This document shows, in pieces, positions 45,101 through 59,024 of a stretch of 64,000 nt of DNA (the stretch's first letter is position 1; each line of letters begins with the position of its first letter). The position numbers and the translations under genes are program-made. This stretch comes from Siphlonurus alternatus (lineage: Eukaryota; Arthropoda; Insecta; Ephemeroptera; Siphlonuridae). Location: positions 29,428,759-29,492,758 of the forward strand of contig OX463782.1 in NCBI GenBank assembly GCA_949825025.1. The letters run 5' to 3'. The notes below the pieces were generated by a model. That model saw nothing but the letters and a program-made list of their open reading frames with translations. It was not told the DNA's origin and did no database searches.

Positions 45101-45582
45101 GAACTCAGAATTTCCGGTCTTTAATTATTGATAATTAACAACAACTACCTTCAGATAGTTTTGTTATAATTATTTGTATTTGATTGAGGGTCAAAATCAG
45201 TGACGGATAAAATGACGAGCGGAACCAAACTCGGAAGGCGTTGACCATTTTATTTGTTGTTGAAGGCTGATGTTGGAGATTGGGTCAGCGGATACTCTGC
45301 ATGTGTCTGCAAGGCTGCTAACATCATCGAGTGCTAGAAAGTCAAGTATCCTCATCGTCAGCACGCTTTGTGCTTGGGATAATTCAGACCCTTCGACACC
45401 CGAGCTATCATTGCATCACGGTAGTCGTATATTATCAGGCTATTGTTTTACATAGAATGTTCCATAAGTTTTATATATAGATTTTATAGGTACTGTAAGA
45501 GAAGCTTCTTCAATAGATGAAAATTTTGTATTGCGAGTTTTACGTCTATTTTGTTTTCAGATTTTTATAACATTCTATAAAA
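42166..45582. other. Intergenic, tRNA-like and palindromic relics
   Basis: AT-rich. B-box-like GAGTTCGATTCCCAC near 43025 and A-box-like GTGGTCTAGCGGGTTA near 43697 look like tRNA-derived SINE fragments. A short foldback element lies at 43737-43863. No genes seen. Confidence 0.45.
43737..43863. repeat. Short foldback element, ends TTCACATAC...GCAGAGC
   Basis: Left end CTTATTCACATACAAGCAGA pairs with the right end TCTGCTTAGTATGTGAATGG. It directly follows an A-box-like tRNA fragment. Confidence 0.6.
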
Positions 45583-45702
45583 CCCTTAAAATCGTGCTGC
45601 AAAATGCTATGATGTCATAATCATGCAAATATTTAGCACGCAAGTATAGGAAAAAAATGTTGCATAAATATGATACCACAGCATCTTTTCCCTCGATTTT
45701 GA
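45583..45702. repeat. Dispersed repeat with AATCGTGCTG ends, copy 3
   Basis: Begins CCCTTAAAATCGTGCTGCAA, then GCTATGATGTCATAATCATG. Related to 11784 and 31500. Confidence 0.5.
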
Positions 45703-46755
45703 ATTAAAAAAAAAAAAAAAAAATGGAAAAAATGAACAATACTTAACTCTTTACATTTTCTATCCAACTATATTATGCAATAAAAGAATACAAAAATACT
45801 TTAAATATTATATAGACAAGCATGCAAGTTAATAGAAATAATCATGTTGAAAATAAAATACAATACATGAAGCTTCATTTTTATTATTCTTATTCAATAT
45901 TTGGGAATAACAATAAAATTTACTTGTTAATTTATTTGAAAAGCATTTTTTTATACTATAAAGTATACATAATAAATCCCTTAAAATATCATTTGGAATA
46001 AAATGATGCTCTGTATCAATTGATTTTTAAGTATATTTGAATAAAAGTTTGAATTTAGTACATTTTGCATAAAAAGAATCACGATTCGTAAACAAAATTT
46101 ACCGAATACATTACAGTAAAAAAGTAGTTGTATTCAACATCTTTTTATCATTGAATCTTAATTGCATGAACAAGTTGTTCAATTGTTAATTCTTTTTTAT
46201 TATCAAGGTAAATTTTTTCATTGTGCTTTAACAACTCAATCAAATCATGACTTTACGTTAAAAAATCCTTCATTTTATATAAACTGTACTACAACAATGT
46301 CAAAATATTTCAAAACAATGTAACAAAACCATATCCTTATAATTTCTATAGATACCACAATACTAGGAAATTGACAATATAAATACGCAAAAGACGTAAC
46401 AAATTAATTTAAACAACAAAATATAACTGCAATTTATTAACAACAATTATTTTAATATGGCTATCTTCCTATTATTATAAAACAAACAATCATTATACCG
46501 TAACCATAAAATTTTAAAGGTCCCGCTAGCGTGATAAATTTTAACAAAGGTCGTATCTGCGAAGTGACCCTAGTTCGAACCTCTCATATCATAAACAATA
46601 CCCCCTCTCTTAGGGTTAGAGGGGAAGTGGCGCAATGTCCTGATCTTCCTGACCCTCGAAACTTCCGTTCTAACAAGGTGGGTACCAAGGTTTAAGATTC
46701 TCCAGCCCACCTGTGCGTATTACGGTGCTCAATGCGTGTAACTTCTTCAGTAATA
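45703..46755. other. Intergenic, no gene seen
   Basis: AT-rich. Around 46570-46670, AGTGGCGCAATGTCC and ACTAGGGTCACTTCG-type motifs hint at a tRNA-derived SINE relic; too decayed to define. Confidence 0.4.
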
Positions 46756-46948
46756 CAGTCAAATTTACTTGACATTCCCGCCGGAAGTAGCCGGATGTGA
46801 GGGATTTCTGAACTTCCTGTTCATATCTGAGTTTTGAATTTTTTTGAAGATTTCAGTACTCTTATTACAAATATCTCTGCAAAATTTCAAAAAAAGAAAC
46901 CTCTCATTTCCGGCTACTTCCAGTGTGAATAAAACATTAATTTGACTG
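46756..46948. mobile_element. MITE with TA target duplication
   Basis: 193 bases with ends CAGTCAAATT and AATTTGACTG, flanked by TA on both sides. Both subterminal regions contain GGAAGTAGCCGGA (right arm inverted). TA duplication fits Tc1/mariner-type mobilisation. A fragment, ACTGGAAGTAGCCGAAAT, lies at 52371. Confidence 0.75.
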
Positions 46949-50090
<3,142 letters not shown>

Positions 50091-50486
50091 TTAAGGTAGA
50101 GATAACGTCGAACAGCTGTTCGACGTAATCCCCTTTGATTAACATGTAAACCTTAGTAAATTGACAAAAATTCTGAAATATTTTTGAGAGGCAGATATTA
50201 GTGCCTAAAAGCCATAGCAAAAGTTTCAAAAACATTTAACGAGCCGATTTTTTTAAATAAATTTTTTAGTTTGGCTCTCCATGGGAAAGCCCTATGCTGA
50301 AAATTAAAAAAATTAATTAAAAAAAATCAGCTCGTTAAATCGTTTTGAAATTTTTTCTATGGCTTTTAGGCACTAATATCTGCCTCTCAAAAAATTTTCA
50401 GAATTTTTGTCAATTTGCTAAGGTTTACATGATGTTAATCAAAGGGCATTACATCGATCAGCTGTTCGGCGTTATCTTTACCTTAA
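50091..50486. mobile_element. TTAA-flanked foldback MITE family B, copy 2
   Basis: Same palindrome as 1967-2371, with TTAA at both ends, and the shared AGGCAGATATTAGTGCCTAA in both arms. Confidence 0.85.
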
Positions 50487-50952
50487 TTAAAGTAAAAATT
50501 TGGTTTTGTACTTAAATAAACTATTTTTTTTTTAGTAGATAGTATACTTTTTTACGAAAGAAAAATGCTGGAAATAAGATTCAATCAATAAAAATATGTA
50601 CTGAATTCTAGTATGGTGGATGTCAATAAATGGATGGATTTATTTGTTTGTTTTTCTAACAATTTACAAGAATTGCTGAAATGATTGAAGCAACAACAAC
50701 AATCTATTGTTATATTGTTATAGTCTATTAATTTTTTTCTATCGATTTCAATATAAAATTAATTTTAGTTATATATGTATAAAAAACTACATATGTATAA
50801 AATTCGTTATCATCTTTTAATTTCATGCCAATTATAATCATACGTTATCATTTGTGGTAAACATTATAGTAAGAATATGACTCAATGTCACTCGATTTAA
50901 AGCATGAAGTAAAAAATTAAAATAATATTTACAAATTGTAATAAAAACTTTG

Positions 50953-51323
50953 CTATCCTCTTCTCCTTATTCTACCAGAACCACAATTGCATGCTATTGC
51001 AATGACAGCAAGTATAATGATCACAACTGCAACTCCACACACAATTTTCCACGCTCCTAAGTCTGTCATGGGCGTCTGTGCAGTTTTTTGTATCGGGGAT
51101 GAGTCGTCCTCCTTGTTGTTCTCTCCGTTCCTGGAACGCACGGGCACTGTCTTGTTGCAGAACGCCCCAAACGTGCAGGGTGGACCGTTGCAGAAGTCCG
51201 AGTGGCACAGCTCGCACGAGTCCGTGGCATTGTTCCAGTTGGGAAGACTCGTGACGTACGTGCAGTTGTTCCACGAGCTCTTTCGTTCGCAGAATCTCTT
51301 GGTGGCGTAGAAAGTACCGTTCT
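50953..51323 (-). CDS. Ly6-like gene, third coding exon
   Basis: Acceptor ctgttccag, phase 1. Encodes ENGTFYATKRFCERKSSWNN through DSCELCHSDFCNGPPC, an acidic serine-rich linker, and the transmembrane helix; stop at 50953-50955. Confidence 0.85.
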
Positions 51324-53650
51324 CTGGAACAGCAGAACATAAAATGTGTGAACTCAAGTTTTATTTAGATATAAACCTTTGTCTTTCAAAGGTGAAAAAA
51401 ATCCTACAAAACTAATGTAAAAAAGTTGACATTGGAAAAAATCGTACCCCCTCCCTCCACTCCCCCACGAAAAAAAAGGAGCGATGATGTAAGGGTTGAA
51501 AGATTAACTAATTTCAAATTTATTAAAGTATAAATTTCAAATATTTTGGTGATCTTGTTATTTTTATTGCAATTCTATATTTCCCATACTCAAATTGCAA
51601 AAAGCAATTTTTGTGGGAAGAATTTATAATAAAAAATACAGAAATGATAAATTTAATAATTCTATAACTTCCAGAAAAATGCTTTACTTCAGTAAAAATC
51701 GTAAGACAAAAAATTTAATACTGTTAAATAATTCCTATGTAAAGTAGCATTCGCCAAATTGCATAAAATGAGATAAACAAATCTCTGAGTTACGAATACA
51801 TAATATAACATCTAGTGCAATGGAGTATCGACCTCAAATTTTTTTTTATTGCAGAAATGGATAGAGGGTGCAAAGTTATGTTACCTTGATTTTTTTCAGA
51901 TTTTTTAGAGCCCGGGAAGTATTTTTAAAAAAAGTTATTGAAAGTTCTTTTTGTGACGTCACGAGACGCCGCTCCTTGAAAAGATAGGGCTTGACGCCGC
52001 GTGACGTCACAAAAAGGACTTTCAATAAATACTTCCCGGGATCTAAAAAATCTGAAAAAAATCAAGGTAGCACAACTTTTTACCCTCTATCCATTTCTGC
52101 AATAAAAAAAATTGAGGTTGATACTCTATTGATAAAATAAACAAGGTAAATGAAAACCACTTACCTGATAACATGGTGATTTTACCGCACGCTGTTGGGC
52201 AGGTGTAGACGACGTTGATGACAGTCGGGACAAAATTGTCGGCACAAAGAGCGCATTCGTAGCACCGCAACAGTTCGACTGGAAAATACATTGGTCATTT
52301 CACTCTGATGACTTTGAAAACAATTAATCTAAAATTAGATAATTTGTGTGAAAAAAGTTTACAATATTTACACTGGAAGTAGCCGAAATTATATGGATTA
52401 CGGCCCTCTTGTTCTTGTATCTAACATAATTGACATAATTTTAAATTTTCAGTAGCAATTTCTCTTAAATTTAAAATAAACATATCAAAATCCTGAAAAT
52501 TCTAATTGCAACAAAAAAATAGCCACAAAAAAACAATGTACACTTTCTTTAAGGTAGAGATAACACCGATCAGCTGTTCGAAGTAGTCTCCTTTGATTAA
52601 CATGTAAGCCAAAGCAAATTCACAAAAATTCTGAAATTTTTTTGAGAGGCCTAAAAGCCATAGAAAAAATTTCAAAACAATTTAACGATAAATTTAAATT
52701 TGACAATTTAAATTTAAGAGAGCGGTTGACTCTCGAAACGTAGTGATATATTATGTGATTTACGTGTAGTACGTACATGCAAGTGTTAGTGACGTACACG
52801 AACACCAAGAGACCATCGCAAAATACCAACGACTATATACTGGAGGACGGCCTAGAACAACTTATTGAAGAACCTCGATACTCGACATTTCTCGCCAACC
52901 TTCGGGGAAGTCCGCTAAATGAGTCACGTGCTCGGGCGGTTTCTTTGAAGACATCAAAGATTTGACAGCTTGACAGATTTGACAGATGGCTAATAAAGCG
53001 GCATCTTTGACCGCGGTATCTTTGTAGCTGACTCTAGGCCAATCAAATGCGCTAGAAAAGTCAACGTCGTGACGTCACTGGGTTAAGGAAATGTCAGCCA
53101 GTTGGCGGCAAAAAAGTTAGTAAATAGTTCTTGGCAACATACTACATACAGAAGGATTATATCGAACACAGGCAAAAAAAAAGGCAAAAGTCTGAAAAGT
53201 GAAATAAATAATACACTCAATACATTATAATATATGCATTGTTAATTTCACTGTATATAGTTTTGATACATTAATTTATATAGTTAACAGTTCAAACAGT
53301 TCAAATTTCGTTATTTTCTCGTTGTCACACAGACTCTACTTTATCAATCATTTTCTTATTAACGACACTAACCCACTCAATGGTCTAACCTTTGAACTGT
53401 TTACTACAATACAAATACAACTACATCATTCATTAATGTAAAATAATTAATCAATCAGATTGTCCTTCCTCCTGCTTCGATGAGGACATAAATTTAATTC
53501 GACTGTAACTTCAAATCTATATAATTTATTAACTTAATTTTGTATTGATTTACAATGTTAATAACTATATTGTTCTCACGTACTTTTCGCCACAAGTGAA
53601 GTCAGCATAAGGAACACGCCCGCCACTGAACGTTCCAATAGCCGCGACAT
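50953..53650 (-). CDS. Ly6/three-finger-type membrane protein, complete
   Basis: Coding exons 53650-53584, 52278-52165 and 51323-50953 join in frame (both introns phase 1) to a 183-residue protein. It starts with a signal-peptide-like MSRLLERSVAGVFLMLTSLV, followed by LLRCYECALC, twelve extracellular cysteines in all, and a C-terminal cluster ending SCELCHSDFCNG. LxCYxC near the start and a late CN are features of the Ly6/uPAR (three-finger) fold. Four N-glycosylation sequons are visible (NGT, NCT, NAT, NKT). A hydrophobic helix near residues 154-172 (VCGVAVVIIILAVIAIAC) with a basic tail (RIRRR) indicates a single-pass or GPI-anchored cell-surface protein. The ligand is unknown. Cysteine number and spacing differ from textbook Ly6, so the exact subfamily is open. 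Confidence 0.8.
51818..52131. mobile_element. Foldback MITE family A, copy 3
   Basis: 314 bases with paired TGACGTCA at 51954 and 52002. Inserted in the second intron of the Ly6-like gene, 34 bases from its exon. Confidence 0.88.
52165..52278 (-). CDS. Ly6-like gene, second coding exon
   Basis: Phase 1 in and out, between attttccag and TCAG|GTAAGT. Encodes ELLRCYECALCADNFVPTVI, NVVYTCPTACGKITMLS. Carries the LxCYxC signature. Confidence 0.82.
52549..52686. mobile_element. TTAA foldback MITE family B, half copy
   Basis: Begins TTAAGGTAGAGATAACACCG and follows the left arm to CAATTTAACGA, then stops. The right arm is missing. First intron of the Ly6-like gene. Confidence 0.75.
52777..52965 (+). 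CDS. Small open frame of unknown nature, opposite strand inside the Ly6-like gene
   Basis: An ATG at 52777 opens 62 codons: MQVLVTYTNTKRPSQNTNDY, ILEDGLEQLIEEPRYSTFLA, NLRGSPLNESRARAVSLKTS, KI. Composition is protein-like, with few rare residues and amphipathic LEQLIEE. It lies in a 420-base less AT-rich block (52690-53110) beginning exactly where the half MITE stops. The block also holds TGACGTCA (53070) and GGCCAATCA. No family recognised. It may be a first exon, a transposon fragment or chance. Confidence 0.25.
   Translation: MQVLVTYTNTKRPSQNTNDYILEDGLEQLIEEPRYSTFLANLRGSPLNESRARAVSLKTSKI
53110..53583. other. Ly6-like gene intron, no feature seen
   Basis: AT-rich; nothing recognised. Confidence 0.5.
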
Positions 53651-53662
53651 CGTGAGTAGCTT
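53584..53662 (-). CDS. Ly6-like gene, exon with start codon and signal peptide
   Basis: Acceptor ttctag at 53663-53668, 12 untranslated bases, then ATG at 53650. Encodes MSRLLERSVAGVFLMLTSLV then AK; donor AAA|GTACGTGAG in phase 1. The hydrophobic stretch is short but suits a signal peptide. Confidence 0.75.
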
Positions 53663-54275
53663 CTAGAACATCATTAAATAATTAATTGATTTATGATGTT
53701 TAAATTAAGTCAATCCATGCAACGCTCGATCAATATTTTTTCTTGCCCTTGATTTCTGAAGGGGGGCGGAGAGGGGGGGGGAACTTGTCATACCTACAAT
53801 GTAAGGAGCAAGATTTTTTAGAAAAAAGAAATCTTGGTTAAGAGAGCGAGAGAGAGACAAGAGATTTTAAGTATAGCATTTATATTTACAAATTATGTTT
53901 ACAATATTACATATGGATTGCACAACATGCAAAATCTACAAGCACACGCGTTATAAATTATAATGTATTTTGCTATTTTCTAGTGTATTTGATTATAGGT
54001 ACATAACTGCATTCAAAGAAATAATCTAACAAAACAAATTTGGGGTGAGAGCATTTTGCTCGAGTCAATTTTTTATATTATTATACGATTATAATTATAT
54101 TTGCTGGATAATATTGTTGAGTATTGAATTACATTGTTCAGTGTAACTGTCTCTTATCATGCATTTTTGTATGCTCTAATATGAGTTATATCTCTAAATT
54201 ATAAAACACTACAAATCTGAATATAATTACAAATTAACTCGTATTAATTGAATCATCAACAACACATGAACATAC

Positions 54276-54430
54276 CTTAATTATCTAGACGAAGACATTA
54301 CATTAACCAACACAAGCTGGACACGATGCTAATGTTAATGCTCCAACTTCCCGGCACTTCACATCCTCTACGCAAAAACCACGTGACCGCTGACCACTTT
54401 CCTGTGTGTGCGCACCATCTTATCAATTCT
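54276..54430 (-). other. Probable non-coding first exon and promoter of the Ly6-like gene
   Basis: On the minus strand a less AT-rich patch (54290-54440) ends in donor AAG|GTATGT at 54276, and the next exon has its acceptor just before the ATG. The patch contains the E-box CACGTG near 54381. The transcription start is not visible. Confidence 0.45.
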
Positions 54431-54439
54431 TGGAGCAGA

Positions 54440-56540
54440 GGACATAAATAAATATTGTGAATGGGGGAACTTCAGAAACGTCCCGTCAAAGCTTAATCAT
54501 CGAAACTGCTACTGTATATAGTATAATATACTGTACTTTCTGATTAATTTTATTTATTTTTTTTTTTGTAAAAAGTTTCCAAGCTAATTTAATAAGTTAA
54601 ATTTTATTGATATATTTTTTATCAATTTCAACTATACATTTACAGTGAGTCCATTTATCTATCATCTAAATGCATAATAATATGCACAAACATTAACTCC
54701 ATAACCTATATAAATAATTCATGAATTTAATTAATTACATTAATAATTTTGTGTCTTTATACTGTAATATAGGTGTATACACTGGAAAAAAAATACGAGA
54801 ATAACTTGCTATTCTGATGTAATTCATAATTTTCAATATTGTCAATCAACGCAATTTTTCAAATAATTCTAAATTTCTTATTTTGGAAGTATAATTAAAA
54901 ATTAATAACAGTTTGAGTCGTTACCGACAACATAATTATATTTCAGATTGGGAATGTCTGCTAAAAAAATCTTTTAAGTAAATTTATAAAAATTGAAGTG
55001 GGTGATTTTGCTGGCGTGCCACGCTCATTATGTGACATTGATCTTTTGTCGCACTGTGACTTTCACTGCCGCCAAACGTCACGCTCGGTGGCTTCCAAAT
55101 CTAATCATAAATAAACATCGTTTAGCCTCGTGCACTCTCGTGATGGTCCATCTTTGTAATTTTTATTTTATTATATTTTTTATATTAAACTTACGAACAT
55201 CGTTCACAGGGAAAAATTTCAGGATTATTTGAATATAACAAGAGTAATTAAAATACTAGTTAAAATTGAAATTAATTACAGAATTATCTATAGAACTTTA
55301 CTGTACTTGCAATATAATAAAAGTTCAAATAAAAAAATGAAGATCAATATATTGAATTCTATACAATGCTACATTAAATGGCATGGGTATAATATTATAT
55401 GGACTTTTTTTACTGCAATGCACATCATTTTATTACTCTCTCTGTATACAATAAACATTGAAATAACAAAAATCTGCTGGAAAAAAAAAATCTAAACCAC
55501 TAAATGAAAAATGTTTTCTTATATATAAGTAGCAGCAATTAATATCAAATATATGCTGCATTAATATGCTACTTATTATACAGATAAAAAAACTTTATAT
55601 AATGTATTATTATAACATTATGTTATTAATAGGGATATTTTAATGGTAAAATATATATTAAAAGTAAATCGTTTAACGATTCATTTACTTATAGTTAAAG
55701 AAAAAACAAATACTAATGTAATGTACTCTTGTAAAACACTTTCCTTTTTCTTTTGTGTTATATAAAGAGTAATTTTGCTGTTATTAAAAGTAAACATATA
55801 ATAATGGATGATATAAAAATAAAATCTCCGAGCTTGTTTGCTCTCACAATAAGCGTCAAGTTTGTTCCGGACACGCTGATTTGCAGTCAATACTATCAAT
55901 ACATATTTGCTTGCTAGTGTAAAGCATTGCCAATCAAGTATGTCGGAGTGGCTTGATCGCTCATCTTCTTTCATGCTTGACGTCTGAACTCTGGCCAGGG
56001 AAAATATCTCCTGCACAGATTGGTGACTTTTCAAGGACGAATATGATGACACTTTGTGGTGACAGTTCCCTGAATCATATCTTATGTGGGAAGAAAGTGA
56101 GCTGCTTGTATTGTGAGAATGTGGAGCTCACGATTTTATATAGTTAAAATACGAATGTAAGTTTTGATCATGAACGTAAAAATCATATTATACATTATTT
56201 TTAAGTGAATAAATATTGTTTCAGCATATATTGCAAGAAAAATATAATTAAAAATAATTAATTTTTATTTAATTATGTTACACAACAACTAGGGTGAAAA
56301 TATAAAAAAAAATTAGCACACAATTGTTTCTGAAAGAGCCAAGTTCTCTGATAAATAATTAAATTTAAAATGTTTTTAAATTTTAATCATTACTAGAAAA
56401 ATTAACAAATAAGAAATTTCCTTATACAAAACATAAATTTAATGACAATTTTTAAAAAAAAAATAAGCTTTAATACACTACAGATAATTGATAATTGTAA
56501 TATAAAAGCGAAATGCTCACTATAATCAAAGAGCTTATTA
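54440..56540. other. Intergenic, no gene recognised
   Basis: AT-rich. A minus-strand open frame at 55681-56052 (123 codons) includes a patch of average composition (55830-56100: MSSYSSLKSHQSVQEIFSLA...) but shows no known family or clear splice sites. Confidence 0.45.
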
Positions 56541-56548
56541 CAATATTT

Positions 56549-56657
56549 ACTACGTTTACATGACGGTGTTTAATACGTATTCGTTGACGACGGATAATGT
56601 TATTCTTATGAGGCGTCGTCAACGAATACGCATTAAACACCTTCATGTAAACGTAGT
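56549..56657. mobile_element. Nearly perfect 109-bp palindrome
   Basis: Arms ACTACGTTTACATGACGGTG and CGTCGTCAACGAATACGxAT mirrored about a centre near 56600. Fewer than six mismatches by eye. Probably a small MITE. Confidence 0.75.
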
Positions 56658-56948
56658 GATTGTACACTATAAGATCTCTTGTATAATATAGAATAAAAAA
56701 TAATATATTTTTATTGCGGCGAGGTTTAGGCATCCCATTCTTGCACCTAACCGCCAATAAATATTCTATCTCGCTGACTTGAGTAAAGCAGTACAGCAGA
56801 CTCGCGAGGGTATTTCCATTCAGTATCATAGCATTGTATAACACTAATATGAATATTGTTGATGAAATAAATGAAATATAGAATTCGTGAACGTTAAAAC
56901 CACAAATAATTAAAATTTCGTCAGACTAGGAGACTAAAGAACCCTGAA

Positions 56949-57023
56949 TGAATGACACCATGAGGCGAGGCCCACGGTGGTGCCTGCAGACGATCCAACA
57001 ATACTTGAACTTGAGGAACGGAG
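56949..57023 (+). other. Possible short coding exon
   Basis: ATG at 56949 opens MNDTMRRGPRWCLQTIQQYL then NLRNG, ending in phase 1 at a strong donor GAG|GTGAGT. Composition is exon-like. No homologue recognised and no continuing exon found. Confidence 0.25.
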
Positions 57024-57024
57024 G

Positions 57025-57507
57025 TGAGTGACTCCTGCGCACACTTTTCTTCTCGGTTTCAAGAGAATTTTGAGATTCAAAGCCAAAACACTTGCACGTT
57101 AAACCCTCACGGCTAATTCTACTTCAAAAGATTGTTATTTAATAATTTTCTTCTCAAGTAATATTATTTGAAATGTTATTACTTGATGTACCTTTAGGGG
57201 AGTTTCATGAATGTGAGAGAGTGCAGAGAAATTCTTCCAAGAAAGCGAAAAACCATCAAATTTACAGTAAAAATCATTTATACTTTATTTCCTTCTCTAT
57301 TTTGTGTCATGTTAAAGCAATGGTTATTTAACAGTCATGGTCATACCATCTAGATTTGAACTAAATATATAAATATTTAAAAAAATATATATTATATATT
57401 TATAAAAGGTATCCGTTTGATAGTACTAAATCACTAACTAACAGGACTATGCGACCTTTTCAATGTTATACATCCTATATACCCTTTAACGACAAATAAA
57501 AAAATTA
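57025..57507. other. Intergenic, no feature seen
   Basis: AT-rich; nothing recognised. Confidence 0.5.
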
Positions 57508-57920
57508 GGTTGAGCGTGGCGTGGTTCTCGTTAAATCACCGAAGTTAAGCAACGTCAAGCACGGTTAGTACTTGGATGGATGACCGTTTCAAGTATTAAA
57601 GAGTCTATATATTTTTCAAATATAAGCTCTTTAGTAAAAATCTCGTTGTTCCCTCCCTGGGATAAATTCATTTCGATTTTCACCCACAGTGCTGTGATGC
57701 ACTTGTGTGTGGTTCCACAGCTTTCGGACATTGCTTTGGTTCATTTATAAAAAGTAAAGATTTCCGTCCAGACTGAGGATTTCCACGGTTCCCTCAGTCT
57801 TATCTTAGCAAATACTGGGACGCGTAACAGGCCGTGGCCACAATCCTTTCCCTCTCCTCTATCCCTATCCATTACTCCGTCTCGAGCTCCAAGCTCATAA
57901 GGTTATCCTTCTAAAAAGAA
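57508..57920 (+). mobile_element. 5S rRNA-derived SINE, full-length copy
   Basis: Head GTTAAATCACCGAAGTTAAG then GGTTAGTACTTGGATGGATG matches the 5S rRNA internal promoter region. Body shares ATGCACTTGTGTGTGGTTCC, CTTTGGTTCATTTATAAAAA and GGGACGCGTAACAGGCC with the copies at 28771 and 41482. Confidence 0.85.
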
Positions 57921-57925
57921 TACTG

Positions 57926-58248
57926 TAATGGAGTATTGACCTCAAATTTTTTTATTGCAGAAATGGATAGAGGGTGCAAAGTTATGCTACCCTGATTTTT
58001 TTCAGATTTTTTAGAGCCCGGGAACTATTTTTAAAAAATTATTGAAAGTTCTTTTTGTGACGTCACGAGACGCCGCTCTTTAAGAAAAAGATAGGACTTG
58101 ACGCCGCGTGACGTCACAAATAGGACTTTCAATAATTTTTTAAAAATAATTCCCGGGCTCTAAAAAATCGGAAAAAAATCAGGGTAGCATAACTTTTCAC
58201 CCTCTATTCATTTCTGCAATAAAAAAAATTGAGGGCAATACTCCATTG
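57926..58248. mobile_element. Foldback MITE family A, copy 4
   Basis: 323 bases, near-perfect palindrome with TGACGTCA at 58058 and 58109. Starts a few bases after the SINE tail. Confidence 0.9.
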
Positions 58249-58701
58249 CAAAATATTGTATAATTTACAAACCTAATGCAACTTTGATTTAAGTTCTCTA
58301 CAAGCAGTGCAAGGTATATATGCGACATTTGCTGCACTAGTGGCGAACCCTCGCTTCAGTCACGCCGCTGTAAAGTCAACAATGTGCAACCTGAGGTCCG
58401 GCAACAATCACGATGCTGACAATGATCTCGCGCTGATTGTCTGCAGATTGTGGCGGTTTAATTAGAGCGGGGCACGATCCAGACTCCCCGGCATGCAGAT
58501 CAGAGTCACAAGTCGCCGACCGGTCCAGAGGAAGAAAGTGGAATTTGTGACTTTAGAGTTAGCAAATACTACAGCAGTATAATTATTGTGAATGAAATAT
58601 AATCCGAGATCTAAATAATCAATTCATTTTAATAGACATGAATATTTTTGTCTATCGATATAATATTTTATAATTATTACAAAATTATGAAGACATTGTG
58701 T
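58249..58701. other. Spacer between two family A MITEs
   Basis: Contains an unassigned GC-richer patch (58320-58545) in AT-rich surroundings. Confidence 0.4.
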
Positions 58702-59024
58702 CAATAGAGTATTGACCTTAAAATTTTTTATTGCAGAAATGGATAGAGCGTGCAAAGTTATGCTACCCTGATTTTTTTCAGATTTTTTAGAGCCCGGGAA
58801 CTATTTTTAAAAAATTATTGAAAGTTCTTTTTGTGACGTCACGAGACGCCGCTCCTTAAGAAAAAGATAGGACTTGCCGCCGCGTGACGTCACAAAAAGA
58901 ACTTTCAATAATTTTTTAAAAATAGTTCCCGAGCTCTAAAAAATCTGAAAAAAATCAGGGTAGCATAACTTTGCACCCTCTATCCATTTCTGCAATAAAA
59001 AATTTTGAGGTTAATACTCTATTT
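58702..59024. mobile_element. Foldback MITE family A, copy 5
   Basis: 323 bases, same structure and direction-independent palindrome, TGACGTCA at 58834 and 58885. Confidence 0.9.

Noticed and set aside
46570..46700. Possible tRNA-derived SINE (AGTGGCGCAATG)
   Set aside because: The A-box-like motif has no properly spaced B-box and no second copy was found in the window.
57508..57600. Functional 5S rRNA gene
   Set aside because: Only the internal promoter portion matches; the sequence diverges on both sides and continues into the SINE body.
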